Assembly (NCBI GenBank): GCA_965198755.1
Contig: OZ240673.1
Span: 744,001-808,000 of the forward strand
Length of the DNA stretch: 64,000 nt
Source: BOG-908 sp963692875
GTDB taxonomy: Bacteria > Pseudomonadota > Alphaproteobacteria > Acetobacterales > Acetobacteraceae
Direction: 5' to 3'
In this document: piece by piece, positions 17,933-26,203 of the stretch
Position numbering within the stretch: the first letter of the stretch is position 1
Layout: each line of letters starts with the position of its first letter
Translations under genes and position numbers: made by a program
Notes under the pieces: generated by a model
Seen by the model: the letters and a program-made list of their open reading frames with translations, nothing else
What the model was told of the DNA's origin: nothing
Database searches by the model: none

Positions 17933-18793
17933 TCACGACGACTCCTGTTCCCGTCCGCTGAAGTCCTGGATGAACTGCCAAGCCACCCGCCCGGACCGTG
18001 CGCCGCGCCCGACCGCCCAGGCCAGCGCGTCGCGCCTGAGCCGAACCGGGTCGGCAGCGATGCCGAGATCGGCGGCGTAGGCCTCCACCATGGCAAGGTA
18101 GGTTGTCTGGTCGCAGCCGTGGAACCCGAGCCACAGGCCGAACCGGTCTGACAGAGAGACTTTCTCCTCGGTCGCCTCGCCCGGCGATATCGCAGTTGCG
18201 GCCTCGTTATCAATCATGTCGCGCGGCATCAAGTGGCGCCGGTTGCTCGTTGCGTAAAAAACCACGTTGTCCGGCCGGCCTTCTATGCCGCCGTCCAGCA
18301 CTGATTTGAGCGCCTTGTAGTCCGCATCCTCGCGCTCGAAGGACAGGTCGTCACAGAACACCACGACGCGGCGTGTGGAGCGGCGCAGATGTTCAAGCAG
18401 AACGGGTAACGTGCCGATGTCCTCACGCTGTATCTCGATCAGCACCAGGCTGCCCGGCGTGCGCGCGAGGGCCGCAGCGTGGACGGCCTTCACCAGGCTG
18501 GACTTGCCCATGCCGCGCGCGCCCCACAGCATGGCGTTGTTGGCGGGCTTGCCGGCGGCAAAGCGCAGCGTGTTGTCGAGCAGCGTGTCGCGCGCCCGGT
18601 CGATACCGTGCAGCAGCCCGATCTCCACGCGCGACACGCGGGATACCGGCGCGAGCTCTCCGCCGCGGCCTTGCACCGCCGGCCGCCAGACAAAGGCGTC
18701 CGCCCCGTCCAGGCTGATCTGCGTTTGCGGTGACGGGGCCAGGCGTTCCAGCGCTTCGGCCAGGCGCCGGACCAGGGGGAGCAGCATTTCCAT
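17933..18793 (-). CDS. DUF815-family AAA+ ATPase
   Basis: A cytoplasmic ATPase of about 286 residues with Walker A LLWGARGMGKSS-type motif (MLWGARGMGKSSLVKAV), Walker B VVVFCDDLSFE and sensor-1-like VVFYATSNRRHLMPRDM, matching the uncharacterised DUF815 family. ATG 18793 (MEMLLPLVRRL) is chosen since upstream residues are low-complexity. It is divergent from yajC, the neighbour it usually has in Rhodospirillales. Molecular function is unknown. Confidence 0.85.
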   Translation of the reverse strand: MEMLLPLVRRLAEALERLAPSPQTQISLDGADAFVWRPAVQGRGGELAPVSRVSRVEIGLLHGIDRARDTLLDNTLRFAAGKPANNAMLWGARGMGKSSLVKAVHAAALARTPGSLVLIEIQREDIGTLPVLLEHLRRSTRRVVVFCDDLSFEREDADYKALKSVLDGGIEGRPDNVVFYATSNRRHLMPRDMIDNEAATAISPGEATEEKVSLSDRFGLWLGFHGCDQTTYLAMVEAYAADLGIAADPVRLRRDALAWAVGRGARSGRVAWQFIQDFSGREQESS

Positions 18794-18928
18794 GACGTGC
18801 GGCGTGCAGCCAGTGCTTGACGGGGAGGGGGCGGAACCTATTGTGCGCCGCACCCGCCCGCAACCCGCCTGACGCACGTGCTTGTTCCGCGGCGGGGCGG
18901 CGCGCCCTGACCAAGGACCACCGTTTCC

Positions 18929-19285
18929 ATGCTGTCGCTCATCTCAGACGCCTACGCGCAGGACGCATCCGGAGGGGCCGGCGTCGGCAGCGCACAGATC
19001 CTGCAGTTCCTGCCGCTGGTCCTGATCTTCGTGGTGTTCTACTTCCTGATGATCCGGCCGCAGCAGCAGCAGCAGAAGACGCTCAAAGCGCAGATCGCCG
19101 CGGTGAAGCGGGGCGACCGGGTGCTGACTGCCGGCGGGATCGTGGGCGTCGTGCAGAAAGTGCGCGAGGCGGCCAATGAACTGGACGTGGAGATCGCGCC
19201 GAACGTGCGGGTGATCGTGGCGCGCGACACGTTGTCGATGGTGTTGAAGCCTTCGGTGCCGGCGGCGGCTAACGATAGCAAGTAA
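18929..19285 (+). CDS. yajC: preprotein translocase subunit YajC
   Basis: A 118-residue inner-membrane protein with a single helix (ILQFLPLVLIFVVFYFLMI) followed by RPQQQQQK and the YajC soluble domain GDRVLTAGGIVGVV. It is an accessory subunit of the SecYEG-SecDF-YajC translocase. Normally secD and secF follow directly; here the TAA overlaps the first base of palindromic copy 8 and no secDF genes are in the window. Confidence 0.95.
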   Translation: MLSLISDAYAQDASGGAGVGSAQILQFLPLVLIFVVFYFLMIRPQQQQQKTLKAQIAAVKRGDRVLTAGGIVGVVQKVREAANELDVEIAPNVRVIVARDTLSMVLKPSVPAAANDSK

Positions 19286-19428
19286 GCAAGCGGTTCTTTT
19301 TTGAAAAAAAGAACCAAAAAACTTTTGGTCTATTGAGTGCCGCGTGTTGAGGCGTGTTGTTTGAGCTTCCTGCGGCAGCGGGGACGAAAGCTTCTTGTTA
19401 TCCTACTAAGGAAGAGGGTTCTTACGCT
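19284..19428. repeat. Palindromic element, copy 8 (right arm decayed)
   Basis: Left arm intact (AAGCAAGCGGTTC...GAACC, AAAAAACTTTTGG). The centre contains GAGGCGTGTTGTTTGAG, of the third centre type. The right half has drifted (GACGAAAGCTTCTTGTTATCC). It lies between the convergent yajC and the small gene ending at 19422. Confidence 0.8.
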
Positions 19429-19688
19429 AGCCTTAACCGCCGCGCGTTCGCCGTCGCGCGCTTATGATACGGCTGCAACACAGCGTCTGCTGCCTGCCCG
19501 GTCAGCAGCGCCATGCTGGCGAGCTGCAGCGCGTTCATCTTCTCATGCACCATCAGCTGGTACTCTGCCCTGGTGCACGCGCCGGTGGCCATCAGCGCGG
19601 TGCGGTGCCAAACCGTCTCCCATGACGCGAGCGCCAGCTCGGCGTACATCATCGGTAGTGCGAACGGCCCGGAAGAGTTTGATGCCAC
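19422..19688 (-). CDS. small conserved-looking protein, unknown
   Basis: An 88-residue protein beginning MASNSSGPFALPMMYAELAL. Its amphipathic helices (ALASWETVWHRTALMA, EYQLMVHEKMNALQLASMAL) recall short proteobacterial helical proteins of unknown role, some phasin-like; I cannot assign a family. The GTG start at 19688 is strongly supported by AGGAG six bases upstream. It has a good ribosome-binding site and is downstream of sodB on the same strand (57 bases), so it is probably cotranscribed. Confidence 0.6.
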   Translation of the reverse strand: MASNSSGPFALPMMYAELALASWETVWHRTALMATGACTRAEYQLMVHEKMNALQLASMALLTGQAADAVLQPYHKRATANARRLRLA

Positions 19689-19745
19689 CTGAGGCTCCTA
19701 TGCGTATGGGGTGCGGACCCAGCCCGCACCCTGTGATCGGCGGGT

Positions 19746-20348
19746 TCAGGTTGCCGAAAGCTGAGCCTCGGCAAACTCGTAGTTGGCCAGCTTGTCGAGG
19801 TAGTTCTGGGTGTAGTCAGGACGACGGTTGCGGAAGTCCAGGTAGTAGCTGTGCTCCCACACATCCAGTCCGAGTAGCACCTTGCCCTCACCGGTGGCCA
19901 GCGGGTTGGAGCCGTTCGGCGTCTTGGTAATGGCCAGCTTGCCCTCGTGGCCCATGACCAGCCAGGCCCAGCCGGAGCCGAACTGGCCGGTGGCGGCCGC
20001 CTTAAAGGCTTCCTTGAACTTCTCGGTGCCGCCGAGGTCGGAGTCGATCTTCTCCTGCAGCTTGCCGGGGATCTTGCCGCCGGTGGGAGACAGGTTCTGC
20101 CAGAACAGGATGTGGTTCCAGTGCTGGCCGGCATTGTTGAACACCGGGCCGGGCGTCTGCGCGGTGGCGGTGACGATCTCGTCGAGGCTCTTGCCCTGCA
20201 ACGAGGTGTCCTTCTCGACGAACCCGTTCAGCGCGGTGACGTAGGCCTGGTGGTGCTTGCCGTGGTGCAGCTCCAGGGTCTCCTGGCACATGCCGGCTGC
20301 GGCCAGGGCGCTCGTGCTGAAGGGAAGAGGAGGAAGTTCGAAGGCCAT
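19746..20348 (-). CDS. sodB: superoxide dismutase, Fe/Mn family
   Basis: A 200-residue cytoplasmic enzyme that dismutates superoxide. Metal ligands are visible in order: His in ETLELHHGKHH, His in NNAGQHWNH, Asp in LLGLDVWEHSYYLDF and His in the same WEH. Motifs QFGSGWAWLV and YLDFRNRRPDYTQNYL are typical of the iron or cambialistic type. Start MAFELPPLPF is the family start; an upstream extension is not supported. It is divergent from the squalene/phytoene synthase gene. Confidence 0.95.
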   Translation of the reverse strand: MAFELPPLPFSTSALAAAGMCQETLELHHGKHHQAYVTALNGFVEKDTSLQGKSLDEIVTATAQTPGPVFNNAGQHWNHILFWQNLSPTGGKIPGKLQEKIDSDLGGTEKFKEAFKAAATGQFGSGWAWLVMGHEGKLAITKTPNGSNPLATGEGKVLLGLDVWEHSYYLDFRNRRPDYTQNYLDKLANYEFAEAQLSAT

Positions 20349-20452
20349 GGGCGTTCTCCGTCCGTATGGGAAAGCGGCGGCTGCCCAGGTGGGCGGCCGA
20401 TGCCGTGCAGCCACAACGCCGTGACGGGCTATCGTTCCATAAACCAGGCGTC

Positions 20453-21244
20453 ATGCAGGTGAGCCATGCGGTCTCTCTCGCCTCGTTCGTGCGTCGCCAC
20501 GACCCGGACCGCTACCTGTGCACGTTGGTGGCGCCGGCGGCGGCGCGCGAGACGCTGTTCACGCTTTACGCGTTCAACCACGAGTTGGCGCGCGCCAACG
20601 AGGTGACGCGCGAGGCCGGGCTCTCGTTCATCCGGCTGCAATGGTGGCGCGAGGTGGTCGAAGGCGATGCCAAGCCGGGCGAGGTGTCCGGTCCGGTCCG
20701 GGCGGCGGTGGCCGAGGGGCGGCTGGCGGCGCGCGGGTTGCTGGCGATGATCGAGGCTCGGGAGCGGGAGGCGGACGGCGGGTTCGCCACGCTGGACGCA
20801 TGGGATGCCTGGTTGCTGGCCGGCGCGGGGGGGCTGGCGGTCTCTGCCTGGCGGGCGCTGGGGGGCGACACCGCGGCGGAGGTGCGGGTGCGCCGGTTGG
20901 GCGCCGGCGTTGGCGCCATGGGTCAGTTGCGCAACATCGGCGCGATGGCGCGGTTGGGCCGATGCCTGCTGCCGGAAGACGTGCTGGCGCGGAACGGTCT
21001 GACGCTGGAGGCGATGGTGGCGGATGCAGGCGGGATGCCGGCCCGGTCGGTCAGGGACGAGGTCGCGACCTTGGCGCGCGGATGGCTGGGCGCGCCGTTG
21101 CGCTGGGATAGGGCGCATATTTCGGCTGTGCTGCCGGCGGTTCTGGCGCGTCGGGATTCACATTGGAAGATGGAGCGGGCTGGAGAGCGCGGGGTTGGCG
21201 ACAGGAGTGCGGTGGTGATGGCATGGTTGGCTGGGCGGTGCTGA
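20453..21244 (+). CDS. squalene/phytoene synthase family protein
   Basis: About 263 residues of the trans-prenyl transferase (squalene/phytoene synthase) fold. It shows TLYAFNHELARANEVTREAG with a partial first Asp-rich region and LRNIGAMARLGRCLLPED near the second. The canonical DxxxD pair is weak: the first site reads NHELARANE and the second lacks two aspartates. This fits the non-enzymatic NDUFAF6-like branch often found beside yajC-secDF in alphaproteobacteria, rather than a carotenoid or hopanoid enzyme. Start MQVSHAVSL is chosen because upstream residues are low complexity. Converges on palindromic copy 9. Confidence 0.7.
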   Translation: MQVSHAVSLASFVRRHDPDRYLCTLVAPAAARETLFTLYAFNHELARANEVTREAGLSFIRLQWWREVVEGDAKPGEVSGPVRAAVAEGRLAARGLLAMIEAREREADGGFATLDAWDAWLLAGAGGLAVSAWRALGGDTAAEVRVRRLGAGVGAMGQLRNIGAMARLGRCLLPEDVLARNGLTLEAMVADAGGMPARSVRDEVATLARGWLGAPLRWDRAHISAVLPAVLARRDSHWKMERAGERGVGDRSAVVMAWLAGRC

Positions 21245-21267
21245 TGGCCAGCAAGCGACAGGGCAAG

Positions 21268-21407
21268 GAAGCAAGCAGTTCTTTTTTGAAAAAAAGAACC
21301 AAAAAACTTTTGTTCCCTTAGGCGCGCGTAGCAGGAAAATACCGCGACAGCCGGACCAAAAGTTTTTTGCTGCTTTTTTTCAAAAAAGCAGGCCTTGCTT
21401 GCTTGCC
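21268..21407. repeat. Palindromic element, copy 9 (full)
   Basis: AAGCAAGCAGTTC...GAACC, AAAAAACTTTTGTTCCCTTAGGCGCG, centre CCGCGACAGCCGGACC, then AAAAGTTTTTTGCTGC/GCAGGC and CTTGCTTGCTT. Its right arm, read on the minus strand, codes for the last residues SKQGLLF and the stop of cbbR. Confidence 0.92.
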
Positions 21408-22366
21408 CTCATCATAGGCCCCGCGCCTGCGCGCCGATAGCCGGCTTCCAGCGCATCGATCACCGTCTGCCCGTTGTGTTGCAAATACTCCTGCAGGCAC
21501 GCATGTGCCGGCATCATCGGCATCGACCGTCGCCGCACCACGAACCAGGACCGCAGCACCGGAAAGCCGTCGACCGGCAGCGTCACCATCAACCGCAGCG
21601 CCAGTTCCAGCCCGATAGTGTGACGGGAGATCACCGCGATGCCCATGCCCGCCATCACCGCCTGTTTGATCGTCTCGTTACTGTCGGTCGTCATGCCGAT
21701 GCGCGGCGAGATGCCTGCTTCCAGGCAGGCCTGCTCCATCAGCTTGCGCGTGCCGGATCCGTCTTCGCGCGTGATCATCCGCTCGCCGGCGATGTCGGCG
21801 ATGCACAACGCAGGTGCGGCGGAAAGCCGATGGTCTGGCGCGGCGATGATGACCGACGGGTGCGACGCGAACGGCGTGGCCGTCACGTCCGCCGTCTCTG
21901 CCGGCTGTCCCATCACCGCCAGGTCGATCTCACCGCGCTCCAACGCATCGGCGATCTGCTGACGATTGCCGAACCGAAGATTGATGGTGACGCCAGGGTA
22001 GTCGCCCTGAAAGCGTGCCAGCACGTGCGGCACGATGTATTTCGCGGTCGATACCGAGCCCAAGGTGACGCGGCCGCCGACGACGCCGCGCAACGCCATG
22101 AGCGCCTGGTCGGCGTCCTGCAGTGATTGCAACACCTGCCGCGCGTAGCCCAACAATGCGCTGCCGGCATCGGTCAGCGTCACGTGCCGGCCGATGCGTT
22201 CGAACAGCGCGAACCCGCTCATCTCCTCGACCTGCCTGATCTGAAACGAGACCGCGGCAGGCGAGACGTGCAGGGTCTCTGCTGCACGTGCGAACGAACC
22301 TGCTTCGGCTGCCGTCACGAACATCTGAAGCTGCCTCACAGTGATGTTACGCAAGTTGCACGCCAA
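21380..22366 (-). CDS. cbbR: LysR-type regulator of the cbb operon (CbbR)
   Basis: A 328-residue LysR regulator divergent from cbbL, the classical CbbR position. N-terminal helix-turn-helix: NITVRQLQMFVTAAEAGSFARAAETLHVSPAAVSFQIRQVE; the rest is a substrate-binding-like co-inducer domain (GSVSTAKYIVPHVLARFQGDYPGV). CbbRs sense Calvin-cycle intermediates and activate the operon. The TTG start at 22366 fits the family and has AAGGGA upstream. The natural C-terminus is replaced by a tail ending SKQGLLF encoded by palindromic copy 9. Confidence 0.88.
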   Translation of the reverse strand: MACNLRNITVRQLQMFVTAAEAGSFARAAETLHVSPAAVSFQIRQVEEMSGFALFERIGRHVTLTDAGSALLGYARQVLQSLQDADQALMALRGVVGGRVTLGSVSTAKYIVPHVLARFQGDYPGVTINLRFGNRQQIADALERGEIDLAVMGQPAETADVTATPFASHPSVIIAAPDHRLSAAPALCIADIAGERMITREDGSGTRKLMEQACLEAGISPRIGMTTDSNETIKQAVMAGMGIAVISRHTIGLELALRLMVTLPVDGFPVLRSWFVVRRRSMPMMPAHACLQEYLQHNGQTVIDALEAGYRRAGAGPMMRASKQGLLF

Positions 22367-22480
22367 GGGATCCCTTGTGCTTTTGGACAGTTTAATTTGT
22401 TTCCCTTTTCCGCTCTCCTCTGTCTACGGTCCGCATCAACGGGGCCGCACAGAACGGCGTACCGCAGGGAGGCAACTCGA
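22364..22480 (+). promoter_or_regulatory. cbbR-cbbL divergent control region
   Basis: About 114 bases separate the two start codons. It contains a perfect 14-base palindrome CAAGGGATCCCTTG at 22364-22377, overlapping the cbbR start, and an A/T-rich stretch TTTAATTTGTTTCCC at 22390-22405 unlike the surrounding G/C-rich DNA. The cbbL ribosome site is AGGGAGG at 22467-22473. LysR regulators bind such divergent regions; exact CbbR boxes are not certain. Confidence 0.5.
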
Positions 22481-23944
22481 ATGGACCAAGTCGCCGACGT
22501 CAAAATCACCGACATGAAGGAGCGTTACCGCTCCGGCGTGTTGAAGTATCGGCAGATGGGCTATTGGGAGCCGGACTACGAGCCGAAGGACACCGACATC
22601 CTGGCGGTTTTCCGCATCACACCGCAGGACGGTGTGGACCCGGAGGAGGCTGCCGCTGCAGTGGCCGGCGAGAGTTCGACGGCAACTTGGACCGTTGTCT
22701 GGACCGACCGGCTGACCGACAGCGAGTATTACCGCGCGAAGGCATACAAGGTTGAGCCGGTTCCGGGGCAGGCCGGGCAGTGGTTCGCCTACATCGCCTA
22801 CGACCTCGACCTTTTCGAGGAAGGCTCCATCTCTAACCTCACCGCGTCGATCATCGGCAACGTGTTCGGCTTCAAGCCGCTCAAGGCGTTGCGCCTCGAA
22901 GACATGCGTATATCACCGCACTACTTGAAGACGTTTCAGGGCCCGGCCACCGGCATCGTGGTGGAGCGCGAGCGCCTGAACTGCTTTGGCCGGCCGATGC
23001 TTGGTGCGACGATGAAGCCGAAGCTGGGCTTGTCGGGACGCAATTACGGCCGCGTGGTGTACGAGGCGCTGAAAGGCGGGCTCGACTTCACCAAGGACGA
23101 CGAGAACATCAACAGCCAGCCATTCATGCATTGGCGCGATCGATACCTGTACTGCATGGAAGGCGTGAACAAGGCGATGGCGGAGACGGGCGAGGTGAAG
23201 GGCACCTACCTCAACGTCACCGCCGGCACGATGGAAGACATGTACGAGCGCGCGGAGTTCGCTCGCGACCTCGGCAGCGTCATCATCATGATCGACCTCG
23301 TGATCGGCTACACGGCCATCCAATCGATGGCGAAGTGGGCACGGAAGAACGACATGATCCTGCACCTGCACCGTGCAGGCCACTCGACCTACACGCGGCA
23401 GAAGAACCACGGCGTATCGTTCCGCGTGATCGCAAAATGGATGCGCATGGCGGGTGTGGACCACATCCACGCCGGCACCGTGGTGGGCAAGCTGGAAGGC
23501 GACCCGGCGGTGATCAGCGGCATCTACGACACCTGCCGTGAGAACCACGTGAACAAGGACCTCAGCCACGGCATCTTCTTCGATCAGCCGTGGGCCAGTC
23601 TGAAGAAGATGATGCCGGTTGCGTCCGGCGGCATTCATGCCGGGCAGATGCACCAGCTGCTGACCTATCTCGGCGAAGACACCATATTGCAGTTCGGCGG
23701 CGGCACGATTGGTCACCCCGACGGCATCCAGTCCGGCGCGATCGCTAACCGCGTGGCACTGGAGACCATGGTCAAGGCGCGGAACGAAGGCCGCGACATC
23801 TGGAACGAGGGGCCGCAGATCCTGGCGGAGGCTGGCAAGTGGTGCAGGCCGTTGCGCGCCGCGCTCGATACTTGGAAGGACGTCACGTTCAACTACGCGA
23901 GCACAGACTCGGTCGACTTCGTGCCGACGCCGACGCCAAGTTAA
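22481..23944 (+). CDS. cbbL: RuBisCO large subunit, form IC
   Basis: The 487-residue catalytic subunit of ribulose-1,5-bisphosphate carboxylase. It has the carbamylated-lysine motif GGLDFTKDDENINSQPF near residue 200, the loop and phosphate motifs GTVVGKLEGD, ASGGIHAGQMHQLL and GGGTIGHPDGIQSGA. The N-terminus ITDMKERYRSGVLKYRQMGYWEPDYEPKDTD is typical of red-type form IC enzymes. ATG 22481 has AGGGAGG upstream. It is the first gene of the operon. Its TAA overlaps a decayed palindromic element (copy 10) that separates it from cbbS by 133 bases, wider than usual. Confidence 0.98.
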   Translation: MDQVADVKITDMKERYRSGVLKYRQMGYWEPDYEPKDTDILAVFRITPQDGVDPEEAAAAVAGESSTATWTVVWTDRLTDSEYYRAKAYKVEPVPGQAGQWFAYIAYDLDLFEEGSISNLTASIIGNVFGFKPLKALRLEDMRISPHYLKTFQGPATGIVVERERLNCFGRPMLGATMKPKLGLSGRNYGRVVYEALKGGLDFTKDDENINSQPFMHWRDRYLYCMEGVNKAMAETGEVKGTYLNVTAGTMEDMYERAEFARDLGSVIIMIDLVIGYTAIQSMAKWARKNDMILHLHRAGHSTYTRQKNHGVSFRVIAKWMRMAGVDHIHAGTVVGKLEGDPAVISGIYDTCRENHVNKDLSHGIFFDQPWASLKKMMPVASGGIHAGQMHQLLTYLGEDTILQFGGGTIGHPDGIQSGAIANRVALETMVKARNEGRDIWNEGPQILAEAGKWCRPLRAALDTWKDVTFNYASTDSVDFVPTPTPS

Positions 23945-24060
23945 GCGGTTCTTTTTTGCAAGAGAGACGCGGGAGAGTTCTGTCCCGAAGGCGTTCGGCG
24001 GGTCCGCGCCAGCGCTGACGGATGTTCTCTGCGTCTGATCGTCAAAAAAGATCGCTCATT
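23942..24060. repeat. Palindromic element, copy 10 (decayed, inside the cbb operon)
   Basis: Begins TTAAGCGGTTCTTTTTTG, identical to the left arm of intact copies, then loses the hairpin. GGTCCGCGCCAGCGCTGAC recalls the centre, and TCAAAAAAGA the right arm. Loss of both stems inside an operon is consistent with selection against a terminator there. Confidence 0.6.
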
Positions 24061-24077
24061 CTTCCTGGGAGGCAACA

Positions 24078-24500
24078 ATGAAAATCACTCAAGGTCAGTT
24101 CTCCTTTCTGCCCGACCTCACCGACGCGGAAATCAAGCTGCAGATCGAATACGGCCTGAACAACGGCTGGGCTATCGCGATCGAATACACCGACGACCCG
24201 CACCCGCGTAACTCATATTGGTCGATGTTTGGCAACCCAATGTTCGACCTGCGTGACCCGGCCGGCGTGATGATGGAACTCGAGTCCTGCAGGTCGGAAA
24301 ACCCGAACAGCTACATCAAGATACTCGCGTTCGACAGCAAGAAAGGCTGGGAGAGCGTGCGGATGAGCTTCATGGTGCAGCGACCGGCGTTCGAGCCCGG
24401 CTTCGAGCTGCTTCGCCAGGACGTCGGCGGCCGCAACATCCGCTACACGCTGCGCAGCCATTCGACCAGCCGCGCGCCGGTTCCCGACCAGGCGATCTGA
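24078..24500 (+). CDS. cbbS: RuBisCO small subunit, form IC
   Basis: A 140-residue subunit that caps the L8S8 holoenzyme. Typical red-type features are the short start MKITQGQFSFLPDLTDAEI, YGLNNGWAIAIEYTDDPHPRNSYWSMFGNPMFDL, and a C-terminal extension that forms the central beta-barrel (IRYTLRSHSTSRAPVPDQAI). Ribosome site GGGAGG at 24068-24073. The gene ends two bases before the next start. Confidence 0.97.
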   Translation: MKITQGQFSFLPDLTDAEIKLQIEYGLNNGWAIAIEYTDDPHPRNSYWSMFGNPMFDLRDPAGVMMELESCRSENPNSYIKILAFDSKKGWESVRMSFMVQRPAFEPGFELLRQDVGGRNIRYTLRSHSTSRAPVPDQAI

Positions 24501-24502
24501 CC

Positions 24503-25228
24503 ATGCAAGCCGGAACGCTGCCGGCCTTGCGCATCGCACCCTCCATCTTGTCGGCCGACTTTGCAAGGCTGGGCGAAGAGGTGGAGCGCGTGATCGCGTC
24601 GGGCGCCGACGTCATCCACGTCGACGTGATGGACATGCACTACGTGCCGAACCTGACTTTCGGCCCGGTCGTCGTGCGCGCGTTGCGTGGCCGCTGTCAT
24701 GCGCCGATCGACGTGCACCTGATGGTCAAGCCGGTCGACGCGCTGATCGGCATGTTTGCTGAAGCAGGTGCCGACATCATTTCCTTTCACCCGGAAGCCA
24801 GCGAGCATGTCGACCGCTCGCTGGCTTTGATACGTGACAGCGGCTGCAAGGCGGGCCTCGTGCTGAACCCCGCGACGCCGCTGAACGTGCTCGACCACGT
24901 GATGGACAGGCTTGACCTCGTCCTGCTGATGTCGGTGAACCCGGGGTTCGGCGGCCAGGCGTTCATTCCGGAAACGCTGCGCAAGGCACGCGCCGTGCGC
25001 GACCGCATTGATGCGCACGAGGCGAGCGGCGGCCGACGTGCCTGGCTGGAGATCGACGGCGGGGTCAAAGTCGAGAACATCCGCGAAGTCGCGGCTTCAG
25101 GAGTCGACACGTTCGTCGCCGGCTCAGCCATCTTCGGCGCGCCGGATGCAGACGGCTACTACCGTGACGTGATTGGAGCGATGCGCCGCGAACTCGACGC
25201 AACCCTCATACAAAGGAGGGCAGCGTGA
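24503..25228 (+). CDS. cbbE: ribulose-phosphate 3-epimerase
   Basis: A 241-residue TIM-barrel enzyme interconverting ribulose 5-phosphate and xylulose 5-phosphate, which regenerates RuBisCO substrate. Motifs: APSILSADFARLGEE, VIHVDVMDMHYVPNLTFGP with catalytic Asp, DVHLMVKP, MSVNPGFGGQAFIPE and the second catalytic Asp in LEIDGGVKVENI. It starts two bases after cbbS and its stop overlaps the cbbX GTG by four bases, so translation is coupled. Confidence 0.96.
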   Translation: MQAGTLPALRIAPSILSADFARLGEEVERVIASGADVIHVDVMDMHYVPNLTFGPVVVRALRGRCHAPIDVHLMVKPVDALIGMFAEAGADIISFHPEASEHVDRSLALIRDSGCKAGLVLNPATPLNVLDHVMDRLDLVLLMSVNPGFGGQAFIPETLRKARAVRDRIDAHEASGGRRAWLEIDGGVKVENIREVAASGVDTFVAGSAIFGAPDADGYYRDVIGAMRRELDATLIQRRAA

Positions 25229-26130
25229 ACGCAGACGTCGTGCAACCCGAGGACATACCGTCCACTGTGAACCTCGAAGAGTTCTACCAGCGCAGCAACA
25301 TCGGCGACGTGATCGAGGCGCTGGACCGCGATCTGGTAGGCCTGGTTCCGGTCAAGACCAGGATCAGGGAAGTTGCCGCTTTGCTGCTGGTGGAAAGTGC
25401 ACGCCGCAGCATGGGCCTGCAGGCCGAACCGCCGTCTCTGCACATGTGCTTCACGGGCAATCCCGGCACCGGCAAAACCACCGTCGCACAGCGCATGGCG
25501 GAGATCCTCAACCGGCTCGGCTACATACGGCGCAACCACGTCGTAACAGTATCTCGTGACGACCTGGTGGGCCAGTATATCGGCCACACAGCGCCGAAGA
25601 CGAAGGAGGTGCTGAAAAAGGCGATGGGTGGCGTGCTGTTCATCGACGAGGCATACTACCTCTACCGCCCGGAGAACGAGCGCGATTACGGCCAGGAAGC
25701 CATTGAGATCCTGCTGCAAGTGATGGAAGATCGCCGCGACGACCTCGTCGTCATCCTTGCCGGATACAAGGACCGGATGGACATCTTCTTCCGCAGCAAC
25801 CCTGGCATGGCGTCGCGCATCGCCCACCACATTGACTTTCCCGACTACTCCGAGCACGAGCTGTTCGACATCGCCCAGATCATGCTGGGCCACATGCACT
25901 ACATGCTCAGCGATGACGCGCGACAGGTCCTGCGCGACTACATCGTCCGCCGCATGTCGCAGCCGCGGTTCTCCAACGCACGTTCCATCCGCAATGCGCT
26001 GGACCGGTCGCGCCTCCGCCAGGCAAACCGGTTGTTTGCCGACCGGTTCAACCCCATTGATCGGGTTGCGTTGCAGACCATTACGGGAGCAGATATAAGG
26101 GCAAGCAGGGTGTTTGCCGATCCGACCTGA
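25225..26130 (+). CDS. cbbX: RuBisCO activase CbbX (AAA+)
   Basis: A 301-residue AAA+ ATPase that removes inhibitory sugar phosphates from red-type RuBisCO. Walker A GNPGTGKTTVAQRM near residue 80, Walker B VLFIDEAYYLYRPENERDYG, the pore-loop region DDLVGQYIGHTAPKT, and sensor-2 NARSIRNALDRSRLRQANRL are all visible. The GTG start overlaps the epimerase stop (GTGA). Presence of CbbX confirms the form IC/red assignment of CbbL. Confidence 0.97.
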   Translation: MNADVVQPEDIPSTVNLEEFYQRSNIGDVIEALDRDLVGLVPVKTRIREVAALLLVESARRSMGLQAEPPSLHMCFTGNPGTGKTTVAQRMAEILNRLGYIRRNHVVTVSRDDLVGQYIGHTAPKTKEVLKKAMGGVLFIDEAYYLYRPENERDYGQEAIEILLQVMEDRRDDLVVILAGYKDRMDIFFRSNPGMASRIAHHIDFPDYSEHELFDIAQIMLGHMHYMLSDDARQVLRDYIVRRMSQPRFSNARSIRNALDRSRLRQANRLFADRFNPIDRVALQTITGADIRASRVFADPT

Positions 26131-26203
26131 ACGACGGCGTCGGCCAACGTAGGCGACCCCGCACAAGAACGGGGCGATGCGACAAAAGGCTTTGGGAGAG
26201 AGC

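Noticed and set aside
20453..21244. Calling the prenyl-synthase-fold gene crtB or hpnD
   Set aside because: The two Asp-rich motifs needed for catalysis are incomplete and no carotenoid or hopanoid genes are nearby.
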